Origin: Przewalskia tangutica
Taxonomy: Eukaryota; Streptophyta; Magnoliopsida; Solanales; Solanaceae
NCBI GenBank assembly: GCA_029844215.1
Contig: CM056738.1
Location: 63,765,593-63,829,592 of the forward strand
Direction of reading: 5' to 3'
DNA: 64,000 nt
The notes under the pieces are model-generated. The model did no database searches, was not told the DNA's origin, and saw only the letters and a list, made by a program, of their open reading frames with translations. The translations under genes were made by a program, and so were the position numbers. This document shows, one piece after another, positions 44,997 to 56,757 of this stretch (positions within the stretch are counted from its first letter, which is position 1; each line of letters begins with the position of its first letter).

Positions 44997-47424
44997 TGTC
45001 ACGACCCATTCCGGGGCCCGTGACTGGTGCCTTACCGGGGCACCCAAGTAGTCATACATCAGAGTAACCAGCGGAATATAAAACAAGACATGAAACAGTT
45101 TATAAAATAAGACACAGTTTATGTGAACAAACGTCGCCTTTCGGCATATATATATGAACAAGGTTTAGCAGTTACATCCGACACTGTACAACATGACTAC
45201 AGACCTCTAAGGAAATATACAACTATGGCGGGACAGGGCCCCGCCATACCCTGACTGTACAAACTATCTACAATACAGGGAGATCATACCAAAAGTAGAG
45301 CCTCCGGAGAAGATGGAGCTCCGGACACCAATGCAAAGAGATCCTAAGGATGCGGATCTAGCACCTGCGTGCCCTTACCTGCGGCATGAACGCAGCCCCC
45401 CGAAGGAGGTCAGTACAACAGGTACCAAGTATGTGAAACTATAAAGTACTTTAAAATGAAATCAAAGTATTTAAAATCCTTTTCACAAATACAATCAGTT
45501 CAATTGCACATAGTGCCATATCACAAACAATAACAGTACTAGGAAAACTGTAACAGGTCTAGTCTAGGCCGCGAATGATCGAAGCAAGGCCAATCGCCCA
45601 TAGTATCATTCTGCGTGCCTAGTCACGGACTTCGCGATCCGCATAGGTCACACCTGGACCGCGCATGGTATACCTCGCGTCGGGGCAGCCAACCCGGCGA
45701 TCCGCCTAGGCTCCGCAGCCGCGCATAGTCTCAAAAGACCGCGTAGTCTCAGCAGACCGCATAGGAATCCCCGCATCAGGCTAACGCCGAATGGTCAATC
45801 ACGGAGCATACCGCTCGCATAGTCTCACGACCGCATAGGCCGTATAGACCCGCATCAAGCAAGCCCGGTATAATTAAGTCGAGGGTAGGTGATACAATAA
45901 CAAGACAACGGACTTAGGTTAACAACGTAAGCACGCAAGAATGACCCTTTACACAAAGATTACAAGACACTAACACAGGTAGCATCATAACATGTCTACT
46001 TATCACACAATCTTACTACACTTAACAGAAATCAATACAAGGCTTTTATAAACAAACAAGTAAACAGTTCCTTTTTATCTTTCTTAAGTTGTTATACCTA
46101 ACTTCCCATAAAGCTAGTATAACTTTTAAGCTTTGTTTTTAAAAACCAAATATTTATCTTCTGTAAAAATGATTCAGTATTCTTTTGAAATGTTTTCAGT
46201 TCTTTGTTATTCAGGCTTAAGCCGTGAGGCATTGCCATAAGTATTATTCAGGCTTAAGTCAAAGACATTGCCGTAGTTATTATTCGATTAACACGTATGC
46301 GTCTACCGTACTATATATTGTAAAATATCATGCTTTAGGAAGAATCACATACCTTCTCAGCGAAAACCACCTGCCAAGTTGAATATGTCGCGCGCAGAGA
46401 GTCAGCCTATAATAGTCACACATATCTATTAAAGACTATTCTGAAGGTCATTCTTAAACAGGGGGTTCATAATTCTACGGTAAGTCGGGCAAAGACTTCC
46501 TACCGGTGAGCTATATAAGTCTCATCAGAAAACAGTCTATGTAATCTGATTTGATTATTTTTCTTTTAAACCCTTCTAAGTGATTAACACTTCAATTCTA
46601 TTCTGTGATATACTTCTAAGTAGTTATACTTATCCTTATACTACAACAGTAAGTATTCTCTAATTCAAAAGAGGGTTAGGATTATTACCTCGGTAAGCCC
46701 AATAATATCCTAGATAAAGTCGCGCCTGAGCAAGGTTTAGCTCCTATGTTGAACGCTCCGGTAGCTCCAAGAACCCTAGAAGTTCTCCACAACTTCTACT
46801 AAGTACTAAGGGATTTGGGCTAGGGTATTTTGGGCATTATAACAATACTAGAAGACAACTTTTCTACCAAGGGAGGGGGGGTAGATTTCGGCTAGGCTAG
46901 GGGTATTCGGCCAGGCCACCTTCACAAGGGGAGGAGGTGTTTGGACGAAATGGCTACAAAGGGAGAGAGAGGATTTTCAAGACTTGGAAGATTTGTGGAT
47001 GAAGAACTCTTCATCTTAAGGGGGGTATTTATAGGTCAAGAAGTGGCCAACCAATGGCCAAGATTAAGACAAGTGCAAGGCAAGTGTAGGGTGAGGATTA
47101 ACTATACACAAATATCCTACCAACTCCTTCATTGTGCCATGGCACAAAAACGTGCCAAAGTTCCTCCATTTTCGTCAATGGGCGATTCAAGTCCATCAAT
47201 GGGAGGTGCCAAGTGTTGCCCTCCCGTTGGTCCAAAATGTTTCGTCTCTCGGAAAAATCCGCAAAAATACTTAATGTCATAGCGGAATTTTCTCTCGAAA
47301 AAGTGGAAACGTTTCGTCGGAAACGATTCTTTTAGCGAGTTGTGTACAAATTTCGAACTTGGCCTATCTTTAAGGCTAAACATGCGCACGTCCTCACGCA
47401 CATACTCGGAAATCTGGTATAACA
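44997..47424 (-). repeat. Element J 3' LTR
   Basis: It starts TGTCACGACCC; hairpin ATGGCGGG/CCCGCCAT at 45225-45247; CCGCAT block at 45640-45860; two CTTAAG/CATTGCC units near 46210-46290; TATTTATA at 47026-47033; end GGTATAACA with some bases of CGGGG missing. Confidence 0.93.
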
Positions 47425-47457
47425 TTCTCCCTCGCTAGAAACATTCGTCCCGAATGT
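47425..47457 (-). promoter_or_regulatory. Element J polypurine tract with hairpin
   Basis: TTCTCCCTCGCTAGAA then ACATTCG TCC CGAATGT (47441-47457). The polypurine run has one odd base pair (CTCGCT for CTCCTT). Confidence 0.82.
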
Positions 47458-47570
47458 TCCTTCTCAAGACAGTTATCGAAGAAGCTTAAACAGTTAGCAA
47501 ATGCCACACACGGCCCCAAAACAACACTTAGGCATAAATGATAATGGAAATTTACAAGTAGGAAAGTGAA

Positions 47571-48120
47571 TTACCTGGAGGTGTGGGGAATAGGTGAGGA
47601 TACCTCTGTCTCATGTCCTCCTCGGCTTCCCACGTCATCTCCTCCACGAGCTCGTTCGCCACAAGACTTTGTGGAAGCCACGCCCTTCGTCCGCAGACGC
47701 CTAACTCGACGATCGACTATCGCTATGGGAATCTCCTCATACGATAACCCCTCGTCACTGGACATCGTCAATCGGGTGTACCTAGATGGATCCGATACAT
47801 CTCTCAAGATAGATACGTGAAAAACCGGATGCCGCCTCGGATCGGACGGCAGATCCAACTCATAAACCTTGCCTACCTGCGGACAATCTGAAATGGCCCG
47901 ATGTACCTTGGTGAGTTTCCTTCTTCCGAATCTCATCACACCCTTCATGGGTGACACCTGGAAAACCCAATCATGAACCTCGAACTCAAGATGTCGACGA
48001 CGATGATCTGCATCGACTTACATCGACTACGGTCATCGATAGCCGCTCTCGGATAAGCCGCCTTATCCATCGCTGCTGCACCAAATCTGGTCCCACTAGC
48101 ACCTCGCCCATCGAACCAAC
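47571..48120 (-). pseudogene. Element J: chromodomain and integrase C-terminal region
   Basis: The minus strand from about 47957 reads MSPMKGVMRFG, then RHPVFHVSILRDVSDPSRYT, LSYEEIPIAIVDRRVRRLR, TKGVAS and a frame-shifted end, stopping at TAA 47571-47573. VMRFG and VFHVS-LR mark the start of the chromovirus chromodomain region; YEEIPIAIVDRxVRxLRxK is its core. The Trp-Glu aromatic-cage part (WEAEED) falls in the shifted frame. It would guide integration into heterochromatin. Confidence 0.88.
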
Positions 48121-48850
48121 CTATAGGCGATCTGCACTTCCTCCCATACAAGGCCTCATAAGGCGCCATCTGAATACTGGAGTGGTAGCTATTATTATAC
48201 GCAAACTCAACTAGAGGCAAATGATCCTCCCAACTACCACTGAAGTCAATAACACAGGCTCGCAGCATATCCTCGAAGTGCGGATAGTGCGCTCTGCTGT
48301 CCGTCATGCGTGGATGAAATGCGATGCTCGTGCTCACCTGCGTCCCTAAACCCCTCTGGAAGGACCTCCAGAAGTTAGCCGTAAACTGGGCTCCTCTGTC
48401 TGATATGATCGAACTAGGGACTCCATGCAGTCTGACGATCTCTCGGATATAAAGTCTGGCATAATCCTCAGCCGAAAAGGTCGTCCGAACGGGAAGAAAG
48501 TGGGCTGATTTCGTCAGCCTGTCGACGATAACCCATATAGAATCATGTCTCCTCTGAGTGCGAGGTAATCCTGTGATAAAGTCCATGTTGATTACCTCCC
48601 ACTTCCAGGTCGGGATCTCGATAAATCGTCAGAACAAGCCACCGTGCCTGCGGTGCTCTACCTTCACTGCGACAACACGCAGGCGAGCTACGAACTCGCA
48701 ACGTCTCTCTTCAAGCCATCCCACCAATACACGGATCTAAGGTCGTGGTACATCTTGGTCGACCGGATGGATAGAGTAACGCTTGTATTTGTGCTTCCCA
48801 AGAACTCTGCCGAAGTCTCAAACATCCGGAACACCTGACCGCCTCAAACC
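48121..48850 (-). pseudogene. Element J: integrase core and zinc finger
   Basis: A 213-residue open stretch (47945-48586) begins MDFITGLPRTQRRHDSIWVI and includes LTKSAHFLPVRTTFSAEDYA, REIVRLHGVPSSIISDRGAQ, FTANFWRSFQRGLG, VEFAYNNSYHSSIQMAPYEA and LYGRKCRSPIGWFD. The catalytic Asp residues are in MDFI and SDRG. The Glu, normally in a DGQAERTI segment, lies in a garbled stretch (MTDSRAHYPHFEDML). The HHCC finger is upstream at about 48640-48850, degraded. Confidence 0.9.
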
Positions 48851-49420
48851 TTAGCACCCCATCAGTGCTACCTCAAAGGACTCTTGCCCTCACGAAGAGT
48901 ATCACGATATCGAATCAAAGCGGATCTCGAGCTGTTGCCTCTTCACCTCCTCGACGATGGAAGACTCGGCAACCTCACGAACTCTAACCCCATGCTATCG
49001 TAATCAATCAAACGGACCCGAGGCTCGCTAATCGATGCAAGTCACGAACCATGTCCCTCCTCTCTTGCACATCGATAGGCTCCCATCGACCTACGACTCA
49101 GGCATACGCCACAACATTGGCCTTCCCGGGTGGTATAGGATATCAACATCGTAATCCTTAAGCAACTCTAACCACCGCGTCTGCCGTAAGTTCGGCTCCT
49201 GCGGTGAAGATATCTGGAGGCTCTTGTGGTGCGTATAAATATCCACGTGAACCCCATACAAATAGTGCCTCGGATCTTCAAAGCGTGAATCACCGCCGGC
49301 TCCAATCATGGGTGGGGTAGTTCTCGTGTTTCTTGGTGTCGGGATGCATATGCTATAACTCGCCATGCCGCATCAACACACATCCCAACCCGATGCACGA
49401 CGCGTCACAATACACGACAT
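48851..49420 (-). pseudogene. Element J: RNase H and RNase H-integrase linker
   Basis: At about 49091-49366 the minus strand reads HYLYGVHVDIYTHHKSLQ, then NLRQTRWLELLKDYDVDILYH and PGR, the C-terminal half of Ty3/gypsy RNase H. The linker to integrase is at 48851-49090. The N-terminal half has frame changes. Confidence 0.88.
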
Positions 49421-50130
49421 AACCATCTGGACCCTGCAGGAGAGTAAGAACGAGGCGATCGTCGATCTCTCTTTCAAGAATGGAAACCACCGCCACAAGC
49501 ATCACCATCAAACTTGCCGCTTACGAGTCGGCCCTAGTCAATGGTGCGTAGATAGAAGCAAACTTCTCCACGAACCGCCGATAATATCCTGCAAGGCCCG
49601 AGCTGCGAACCTCTGTCGGAGTAGTAGGTCAGGCCAAGTCCTCGCGCCGATCTTGGCGTATCCACTCGAATGCCATCGGCCCGGCAATATGCCCAAGAAA
49701 CGCCATCAAGTCAACCAAAACTCACATTTGGAAAACTTGGCGTACAATCGCTGGTCTGGAGAATCGGCAAGATCCTCAAATGCTCGCATGCTCTGCTCTG
49801 GCGAGAATAAACCAAGATATCATCAATGAACACTATCACAAATGTGTCCAAAATGGTTTGAACACTCGGTTCATCAAATCCATGAATACCGCGGAGCATT
49901 GGTCACCAAACGACATGACCACGAACTCATAATGCTCGTCTGGGTCCCGAATGCGATCTAGGGACATCCACCTCCGACACGAACGATGATAGCGAACGCA
50001 GATCAATCTTGGAGAAACATCTCGCGCCACGCATCGTCGAACAAATCATCAATCCCGGGAAGGGGTATACGTTCTTAATGGTCACCTTGTTCATTTTGTA
50101 ATCAACACACATGCGCGGCGTCGCCCTTCT
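49421..50130 (-). pseudogene. Element J: reverse transcriptase
   Basis: MCVDYKMNKVTIKNVYPFPG and RGARCFSKIDLRS are readable from about 50112 down, then EVDVPRSHSG (for EVDVPKTAFR). FMDLMNRVFKPFW and DTFVIVFIDDILVYSR follow; the catalytic FIDD box is encoded at about 49811-49833. Thumb segments follow to 49421. RT copies the element RNA primed by initiator tRNA-Met. Only small frame breaks separate the pieces. Confidence 0.92.
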
Positions 50131-50870
50131 TCTTCACGAACAATCTGGCGCCCCGGGGAAACAGGCCTAATGAAGCCCTTCTCTAGCAAATCCTCGGTGG
50201 TCCTTGACTCTCAACTCGGCAGGTGCCATTACGTATGGCGGAATGGAAATAGGCGAGTATCCGCAATATGTCAATACAAAACTCAATCTCCTCTCGGGAG
50301 GATACGGGAGGTCATCCGGGAACACGTCGGGAACTCGTGACTACGGAGGCGATGAAAATCTGGTACGCGACCTCGATATCAAACACTCGAACTAGATGGT
50401 AGATGTACCCGCCGCACCATCTTCCTAGCCTTGAGGTAAGAAATAAACCTACCGCCGGCGTCTGTGCTCCTCCCACTCAACAACCGGCTCGCAGAAACTG
50501 GAACCGCACTACTCTCTCTGCGGCCTACATTGGCGTAGCAAGAGGCTAGCCAATCCATCCCCATGATCACGTCGAAGTCAATCATCTCCAACTCTATCAA
50601 GTCGGCTGGTCCGACGGCGTAAATGGTCACAGGACAAGCTCTATATACCGCCGAGCTACCACCGAATCACCCATGGCGTAGCTACCTCGAAAGGGTCTAT
50701 GGACTCGTGCTCTATCCTCATCCTACTAGCAACAAGGGGAGATATATGGGGCCAGTAGAACCGGATCTATCAAAGCATACACATCAAACCCGAGCGATAA
50801 GGTACATGGCGACATCGGTGAGGCCTCACGATCTGTCGGTGGACAAAGCATATATGCGGTTCGAGGACCG
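50131..50870 (-). pseudogene. Element J: aspartic protease
   Basis: GFDVYALIDP is readable near 50790-50820, followed by a shifted frame giving the expected G-S-T catalytic loop, so the active site appears to be of the DPGST type seen in plant Tekay elements. Downstream, 50379-50630 reads GPADLIELEMIDFDVIMGMD, WLASCYANV and GRFISYLKARKMVRR. The protease matures Gag and Pol. Confidence 0.85.
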
Positions 50871-52065
50871 CTAGAATCGGGACTGCGCGCCACGACCTCT
50901 GCGCGACCGCTGATCCATGTGTACCTTGCCTCGGGGCGAGTAGCGTCGAGGATGAAGAAGCGGCAGCCACCTGTAGCCGAGCCTACCACCAGCGCCGCCC
51001 GGTCGGACAAACTCTCGCAAAGTGACCTGCGGCCACAAGTATAGCAAGCTCGATCGGCTCGAGAATGGTATACGCCTGCGGGCACACGAGCGGACCTCGA
51101 GCGGTTAGCACCCGCTACGGAAATCCGAAGTCTGGGGCCACGACCGCCCCGCTCTGGTGGGCTGAAAATGAGGTAGGGCGCTGCGGCGGGTGTGGTGCAA
51201 ATCGACTTCTGGCGATCGCCCACGAGGACCGCCAAAGAACGGCCGTCTTGGCCTTCTTCTGGCGATATCGCTCTGCCGGTCTCTGCGCTCGCCGCATCGG
51301 TCGTGGGCTGCGTGCGGGTAATGTCCATGTACGGTGAAGAGAAACACCGCGCATGACTCGGCCATATAATCATCTAGCCGGTGGCGTAGCGGTGTACCTA
51401 TCCTCCATATCTGCTACAATCTTTGGGACATATCTAGCCAAAGAATCAAACTCGACATTGTATTCACGGCGGTGCGTCCCTCGTCTCGGCGAAGAATCTA
51501 TCATTTCGTGCCTCCTCATCTGCGGAGGCAAGAAGTGTGTGAGAAAAGCCTCAGAAAACTCATCCCATCTGCTGGAGGTGCATGCTCTCCCGAAAGCTCC
51601 GTGAATCAAACCAATCGATGCGGTGTCACGCGGCCGCGAACCGAATGTCACGGCCTCGGTCTCGAAGCCACGATCACCGCATAATCCTCTGCGGTGACGG
51701 ATGAACTCCTGCGGATCATCCTCGGCCTCGACAGTAAAACTCTGGCGGGCTACAACTCAAGAAATCTCGCGACCTCAAACTATTCGCCTCGGGTGCACTA
51801 CGGTGCGGCCGAGCCGGAGGCTGGGAATCGCATCAGTCTCTCTCGTGTCGGGCCACAACTTTAGCCAGAAGTGGGCCATCTCCTTGTACCCTAACTCCTC
51901 CGCCCGGTGTGGGGCGGGAGGTGTGGGTGCTGTGGTCTCTTTGGGGCGGCGGCGTCATAGAACTCGCCGTCTGGTATAGGCGGGCACGAGCCCTCGTGAC
52001 TGGGTGTCTGCTAGCGACTCCTCCGGTGCCTTGCCTTACGGGCGGGTTGCCTTACGTGGAGGCAT
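50871..52065 (-). pseudogene. Element J: gag
   Basis: The ATG is at 52063-52065 in the context GGAGGCAT. The central core at 51370-51651 reads WDEFSEAFLTHFLPPQMRR and REYNVEFDSLARYVPKIVAD. The zinc knuckle near 51000-51060 reads RACYTCGRRSLCE; loss of bases at a CAG shifts the frame exactly between CYTCGR and the expected GHFAR. One open stretch (50726-51373) carries both the knuckle and the start of protease, so gag and pol share one reading path, as expected for this group. Confidence 0.88.
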
Positions 52066-52269
52066 AACTGTTACAGGAAAGGAATACGTTAGAGGGGTCC
52101 AACCTATAACACAGCTCTAAAGCACGATCTCAGAATGAAAAGAATGGAAACCAATCCTAAATATCCTATAGCCTCCTGATTATGGGTGTGGTGCACAACA
52201 CACCGATAATCGAACTACTAGATACGTGCGTAGACACTTTCCGAGGATTAACTGCTCTGATACCACTTT
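52066..52269 (-). promoter_or_regulatory. Element J leader with stem-loop and intact PBS
   Basis: The stem-loop at 52179-52210 has RNA arms AUUAUCGGUGUG and CACACCCAUAAU around loop UUGUGCAC. The PBS complement GCTCTGATACCA (52254-52265) is a full 12-base match to the initiator tRNA-Met type site. The LTR starts five bases later, at 52270. Confidence 0.88.
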
Positions 52270-54704
52270 TGTCACGACCCATTCCGGGGCCCGTGACTGG
52301 TGCCTTACCGGGGCACCCAAGTAGTCATACATCAGAGTAACCAGCGGAATATAAAACAAGACATGAAACAGTTTATAAAATAAGACACAGTTTATGTGAA
52401 CAAACGTCGCCTTTCGGCATATATATATGAACAAGGTTTAGCAGTTACATCCGACACTGTACAACATGACTACAGACCTCTAAGGAAATATACAACTATG
52501 GCGGGACAGGGCCCCGCCATACCCTGACGGTACAAACTATCTACAATACAGGGAGATCATACCAAAAGTAGAGCCTCCGGAGAAGATGGAGCTCCTGACA
52601 CCAATGCAAAGAGATCCTAAGGATGCGGATCTAGCACCTGCTTGCCGCCTGCGGCATGACGCGGCCCAGGAGGTCGATAACAGTACCAAGTATGTGAAAC
52701 TATAAAGTACTTTAAAATGAAATCAAAGTATTTAAAATCCTTTTCACAAATACAATCGGTTCAATTGCACATAGTGCCATATCACAAACAATAACAAGAT
52801 TACTAGGAAACCGTGCAGTCTAGTCTAGGCGCGAATGATCGAAGCAAGGCGATCGCCCATAGTATCATTCGCGTGCCTAGTCACGGACTTCCGCGATCGC
52901 ATAGGTCACACATGACCACCGCATGAGGTATACCTCGCGTCGGGGCAGCTAACCCCGGCGTCCGCCTAGGCTCCGCGGCCGCATAGTCTCAAAAGACCGC
53001 ATAGTCTCAGCGGACGCATAGAATCCGCGTCGGGCTAAGCGCCGGAATGGTCAATCTCGGAGCATACCGCTGCTCGCATAGTCTCACAGACCGCATAGGC
53101 CGTATAGACCCGCGTCAAGCGGCCGCGGTATAATTAAGTCGAGGGTAGGTGATACAATAGCGATGCAGCGGACTTAGGTTAACAACGTAAGCGTGAGAAT
53201 GACCCCTTTACGGCAAGATTACAAGACACTAACACGGGTAGCATCATAACATGTCTACTTATCACACAATCTTACTACATAGCGAAATCAATACAAGGCT
53301 TTTATAAACAAACAAGTAAACAGTTCCTTTTTATCTTTCTTAAGTTGTTATACCTAACTTCCCATAAAGCTAGTATAACTTTTAAGCTTTGTTTTTAAAA
53401 ACCAAATATTTATCTTCTGTAAAAATGATTCAGTATTCTTTTGAAATGTTTTCAGTTCTTTGTTATTCAGGCTTAAGCCGTGAGGCATTGCCATAAGTAT
53501 TATTCAGGCTTAAGTCAAAGACATTGCCGTAGTTATTATTCAGTTAACACATGTACGCGTCACATTACTATATATTGTAAAATATCATGCTTTAGGAAGA
53601 ATCACATACCTTCTCAGCGAAAACCACCTGCCAAGTTGAATATGTCGCGCGCAGAGAGTCAGCCTATAATAGTCACACATATCTATTAAAGACTATTCTG
53701 AAGGTCATTCTTAAACAGGGGGTTCATAATTCTACGGTAAGTCGGGCAGCACTTCCCTACCCGGTGAGCTATATAAGTCTACTGTGAAAACAGTCCTATG
53801 TAAATCTGATTTGATTATTTTTCTTTAAACCCTTCTAAGTGATTAACACTTCAATTCTATTACGTGATATACTTCTAAGTAGTTATACTTATCCTTATAC
53901 TACAACAGTAAGTCTTCTGTAATTCCAACTAGGGTTAGGATTATTACCTCGGTAAGCCCAATAATATCCTAGATAAAGTCGCGCCTGAGCAAGGTTTAGC
54001 TCCTATGTTGAACGCTCCGGTAGCTCCAAGAACCCTAGAAGTTCTCCACAACTTCTACTAAGTACTAAGGGATTTGGGCTAGGGTATTTTGGGCATTATA
54101 ACAATACTAGAAGACAACTTTTCTACCAAGGGAGGGGGGGTAGATTTCGGCTAGGCTAGGGGGGTATTCGGCCAAGGCCACCTTCACAAGGGGAGGGGGA
54201 GGTGTTTGGACGAAATGGCTACAAAGGGAGAGGAGAGGATTTTTCAAGACTTGGAAGATTTGTGGATGAAGAACTCTTCATCTTAAGGGGGGTATTTATA
54301 GGTCAAGAAGTGGCCAACCAATGGCCAAGATTAAGACAAGTGCAAGGCAAGTGTAGGGTGAGGATTAACTATACACAAATATCCTACCAACTCCTTGACT
54401 TGTGCCATGGCACAAAAAACGTGCCAAAGTTCCTCCATTTTCGTCCAATGGACGATTCAAGTCCATCAATGGGAGGGTGCCAAGTGTTGCCCTCCCGTTG
54501 GTCCAAAATGTTTCGTCTCTCGGAAAAATCCGCAAAAATACTTAATGTCATAGCCGGAATTTTCTCTACGAAAGCTGTGGAAACGTTTCGTCGGAAAACG
54601 ATTCTTTTAGCGAGTTGTGTACAAATTTCGAACTTGGCCTATCTTTAAGGCTAAACTTGTACGTACGTCCTCACGTACATACTCCGGAAATACGGGGTAT
54701 AACA
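52270..54704 (-). repeat. Element J 5' LTR
   Basis: It is near-identical to the 3' LTR over long AT-rich runs, for example 52700-52780 and 53290-53540 against 45450-45530 and 46020-46290. It differs in the CCGCAT block (52905-53130). TATTTATA at 54293-54300; end ACGGGGTATAACA. Confidence 0.94.
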
Positions 54705-54709
54705 AACCT

Positions 54710-56553
54710 CATTCGCGAGTAATGAGTATTTGATTTTAAAGAATAGTGTTTTTACTGATTTCGGAAATGAGAATAAGTATCGAACAAACCACAGCAGCGC
54801 TAATAAAGGGAAATGTATTGACTAATCAAGTATTATTAAAACCAGTAGAAACTTCCATCTGCATAGAAGCTAAGATGAGACAAAATGATATTACATTTCC
54901 TAGATCATGGCTGCTGTTATAAGATTGTTATAAACAAGAATAACCTACTCACACATAAGGTATATGTTTCTCAAATTGTTATTAAGTGATTAATACTATG
55001 AACTACAAACCTTTCGAAAATGAGAAATTTGAGTAATTGAAATTAGGCAAACTTGAACGTTTGGAAAAGAATGTTGTTACTTGATTTTACAAAGAGAAGT
55101 GTTTTGATTTACTTCAAAAGATAATCAATCTATTTTCATATACTACGAGTATTGTGTGACTATTTGTGAAAGAACATATCTCTTAAAGAGTTAATGTATG
55201 AAGTACTTTGGGGATAAAAACCCGATCTTGTTAATCATATAGTAGAAAGTACCTTGTGTGAATAATTTGATTGTGTTGATTTGTGATAGCCTTGTAAATA
55301 CTTTCTTGTTTGATTTGATAAATAAACATGTTAGGATGCTACGTGTGTTAGTATCTTGTGATGTTTGTGTAAAGGGATTTCCCTTGATTGTGCTTATGTT
55401 GTTTAAACGATAAACTGTTATGTTGGTATTATACCACTCACCTTGATTCCGGGGGTTAAGGCGCCTCCGACGCGGGGTAGACTCGGTGATGCAGGACCAT
55501 GATTCGAGAATACCTCATGCGGGTCCTGGGGGCCTATGCGGAGCTACGAGAGTTCCAGGTTAGTGTGCGGCCTTTATGGTCATGCGGTCTATGTGGCCAT
55601 GCGGACTGCGAGTCCAGGACGATGCCGGGGAGTAGCTACCCTCGATGCGGGGAATACCTCATGCGGGCCATCGGAATGGCCTATCGCGAGTGCGGGAAGT
55701 TCGAGGCTAGACGCGCATTTGATCTGCCAGGCGAGTGACCGGCTTTGATCATGTGGCGGTCTAGACAGATATCATGATCTGATTTATGACCTTGTTAATC
55801 TTGTAGGTGTTAGTAGTCGGCTATGCCTTCGCACTTACATCTTGTTTTATTTGGACACAGGTGGGACCTGGTGTTCATGTGTATTCCTTGGTCCTTTTCT
55901 ATCATAGACTGCCGGCAGTGAGGAAGGTATTCCACGGGCATGACTGATGTTGTGGGCGTGAGACCCATGGTTATATTTGAGTGATGACTTTAAGGGCATG
56001 AGTCCCTGACTTGACATGACTGTTTATTTATTGTGAACTGTAGTTTGGTAATCATACATGTCTCCTGCTTTATTTAGACTGCTATGATTTCATTTCTGAT
56101 ATTTTGATTTCACATACTTGGTACTGTTATCGACCTCCTTCGGGGCTGCGTTCATCTGCGCGAGTTGAGGTACACGATCATTGATCCTAGCTCTCAGGGT
56201 CACAGTTCAGCGTTTGGGAAGCTCCGTTTCTCCGGAGGCTTATCAGTGGTATAGTCCCCTGTCGTAGTAGGTGCTTACATTCAGGGGTATGGCGGGGCCC
56301 TGTCCCGCCATTGTTGTCATGTCACTCTTAGAGGTCCATGTAAATCTTGTTGTGGCGAGTTGTATATGGGATGTAACTGTTCGGTTTTAAATTGATTTAT
56401 ATATATGCCGAAAGGCAAGCTTTCTCAGATTACTGTTCTTACTTCATAATATTTTTCATGTCTTGTTTTATATTCCGTTGATTACTCTGATGTTGTATCA
56501 CTAGGGTGCCCGGGGTAAGGCACCAGTCACGGGCCCGGGTTCGGGTCGTGACA
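54710..56553 (+). repeat. Element G 5' LTR, U5-side piece
   Basis: It resumes after J and its target copy (54705-54709) with TCATTCGCGAGTAATG and ends CGGGTCGTGACA. ATGCGG block about 55450-55700; three-hairpin block about 56140-56311. It matches the 3' LTR from about 60709. Confidence 0.92.
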
Positions 56554-56757
56554 AAAGTGGTATCAGAGCAGTTAATCCTCGGAAAATGTCTCTGAGCCGT
56601 ATCGATGAAGTCTTAATTATCGGTGTTGTGCACCACACCAATAATCAGGAGGCTATAGGATATTTAGGATTGGTTTCCATTCTTCTCATTCAGAGATCGT
56701 GCCTTAGAGCTGTGTGATAAGTTGGACCCCTCTGACGTATTTCTTTCCCTTACCGTT
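56554..56757 (+). promoter_or_regulatory. Element G PBS and leader stem-loop
   Basis: TGGTATCAGAGC (56558-56569) is an intact initiator tRNA-Met PBS four bases after the LTR. The leader stem-loop at 56616-56645 reads ATTATCGGTGT, GTGCAC in the loop, and ACACCAATAAT, two bases shorter in one arm than in J. Confidence 0.86.

Larger units (their letters stand above)
44997..54704 (-). mobile_element. Element J: complete young autonomous-type chromovirus
   Basis: 3' LTR 44997-47424 (2428 bp), internal 47425-52269 (4845 bp), 5' LTR 52270-54704 (2435 bp), target duplication AACCT (44992-44996 and 54705-54709). The coding region runs from ATG at 52065 to TAA at 47571, about 1,500 codons, a normal length for a Tekay/Del polyprotein. 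All domains are present in order: gag, PR, RT, RNase H, INT, chromodomain. LTRs are near-identical in AT-rich parts. Frame breaks remain, mostly at CAG/CTG sites. Confidence 0.94.
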
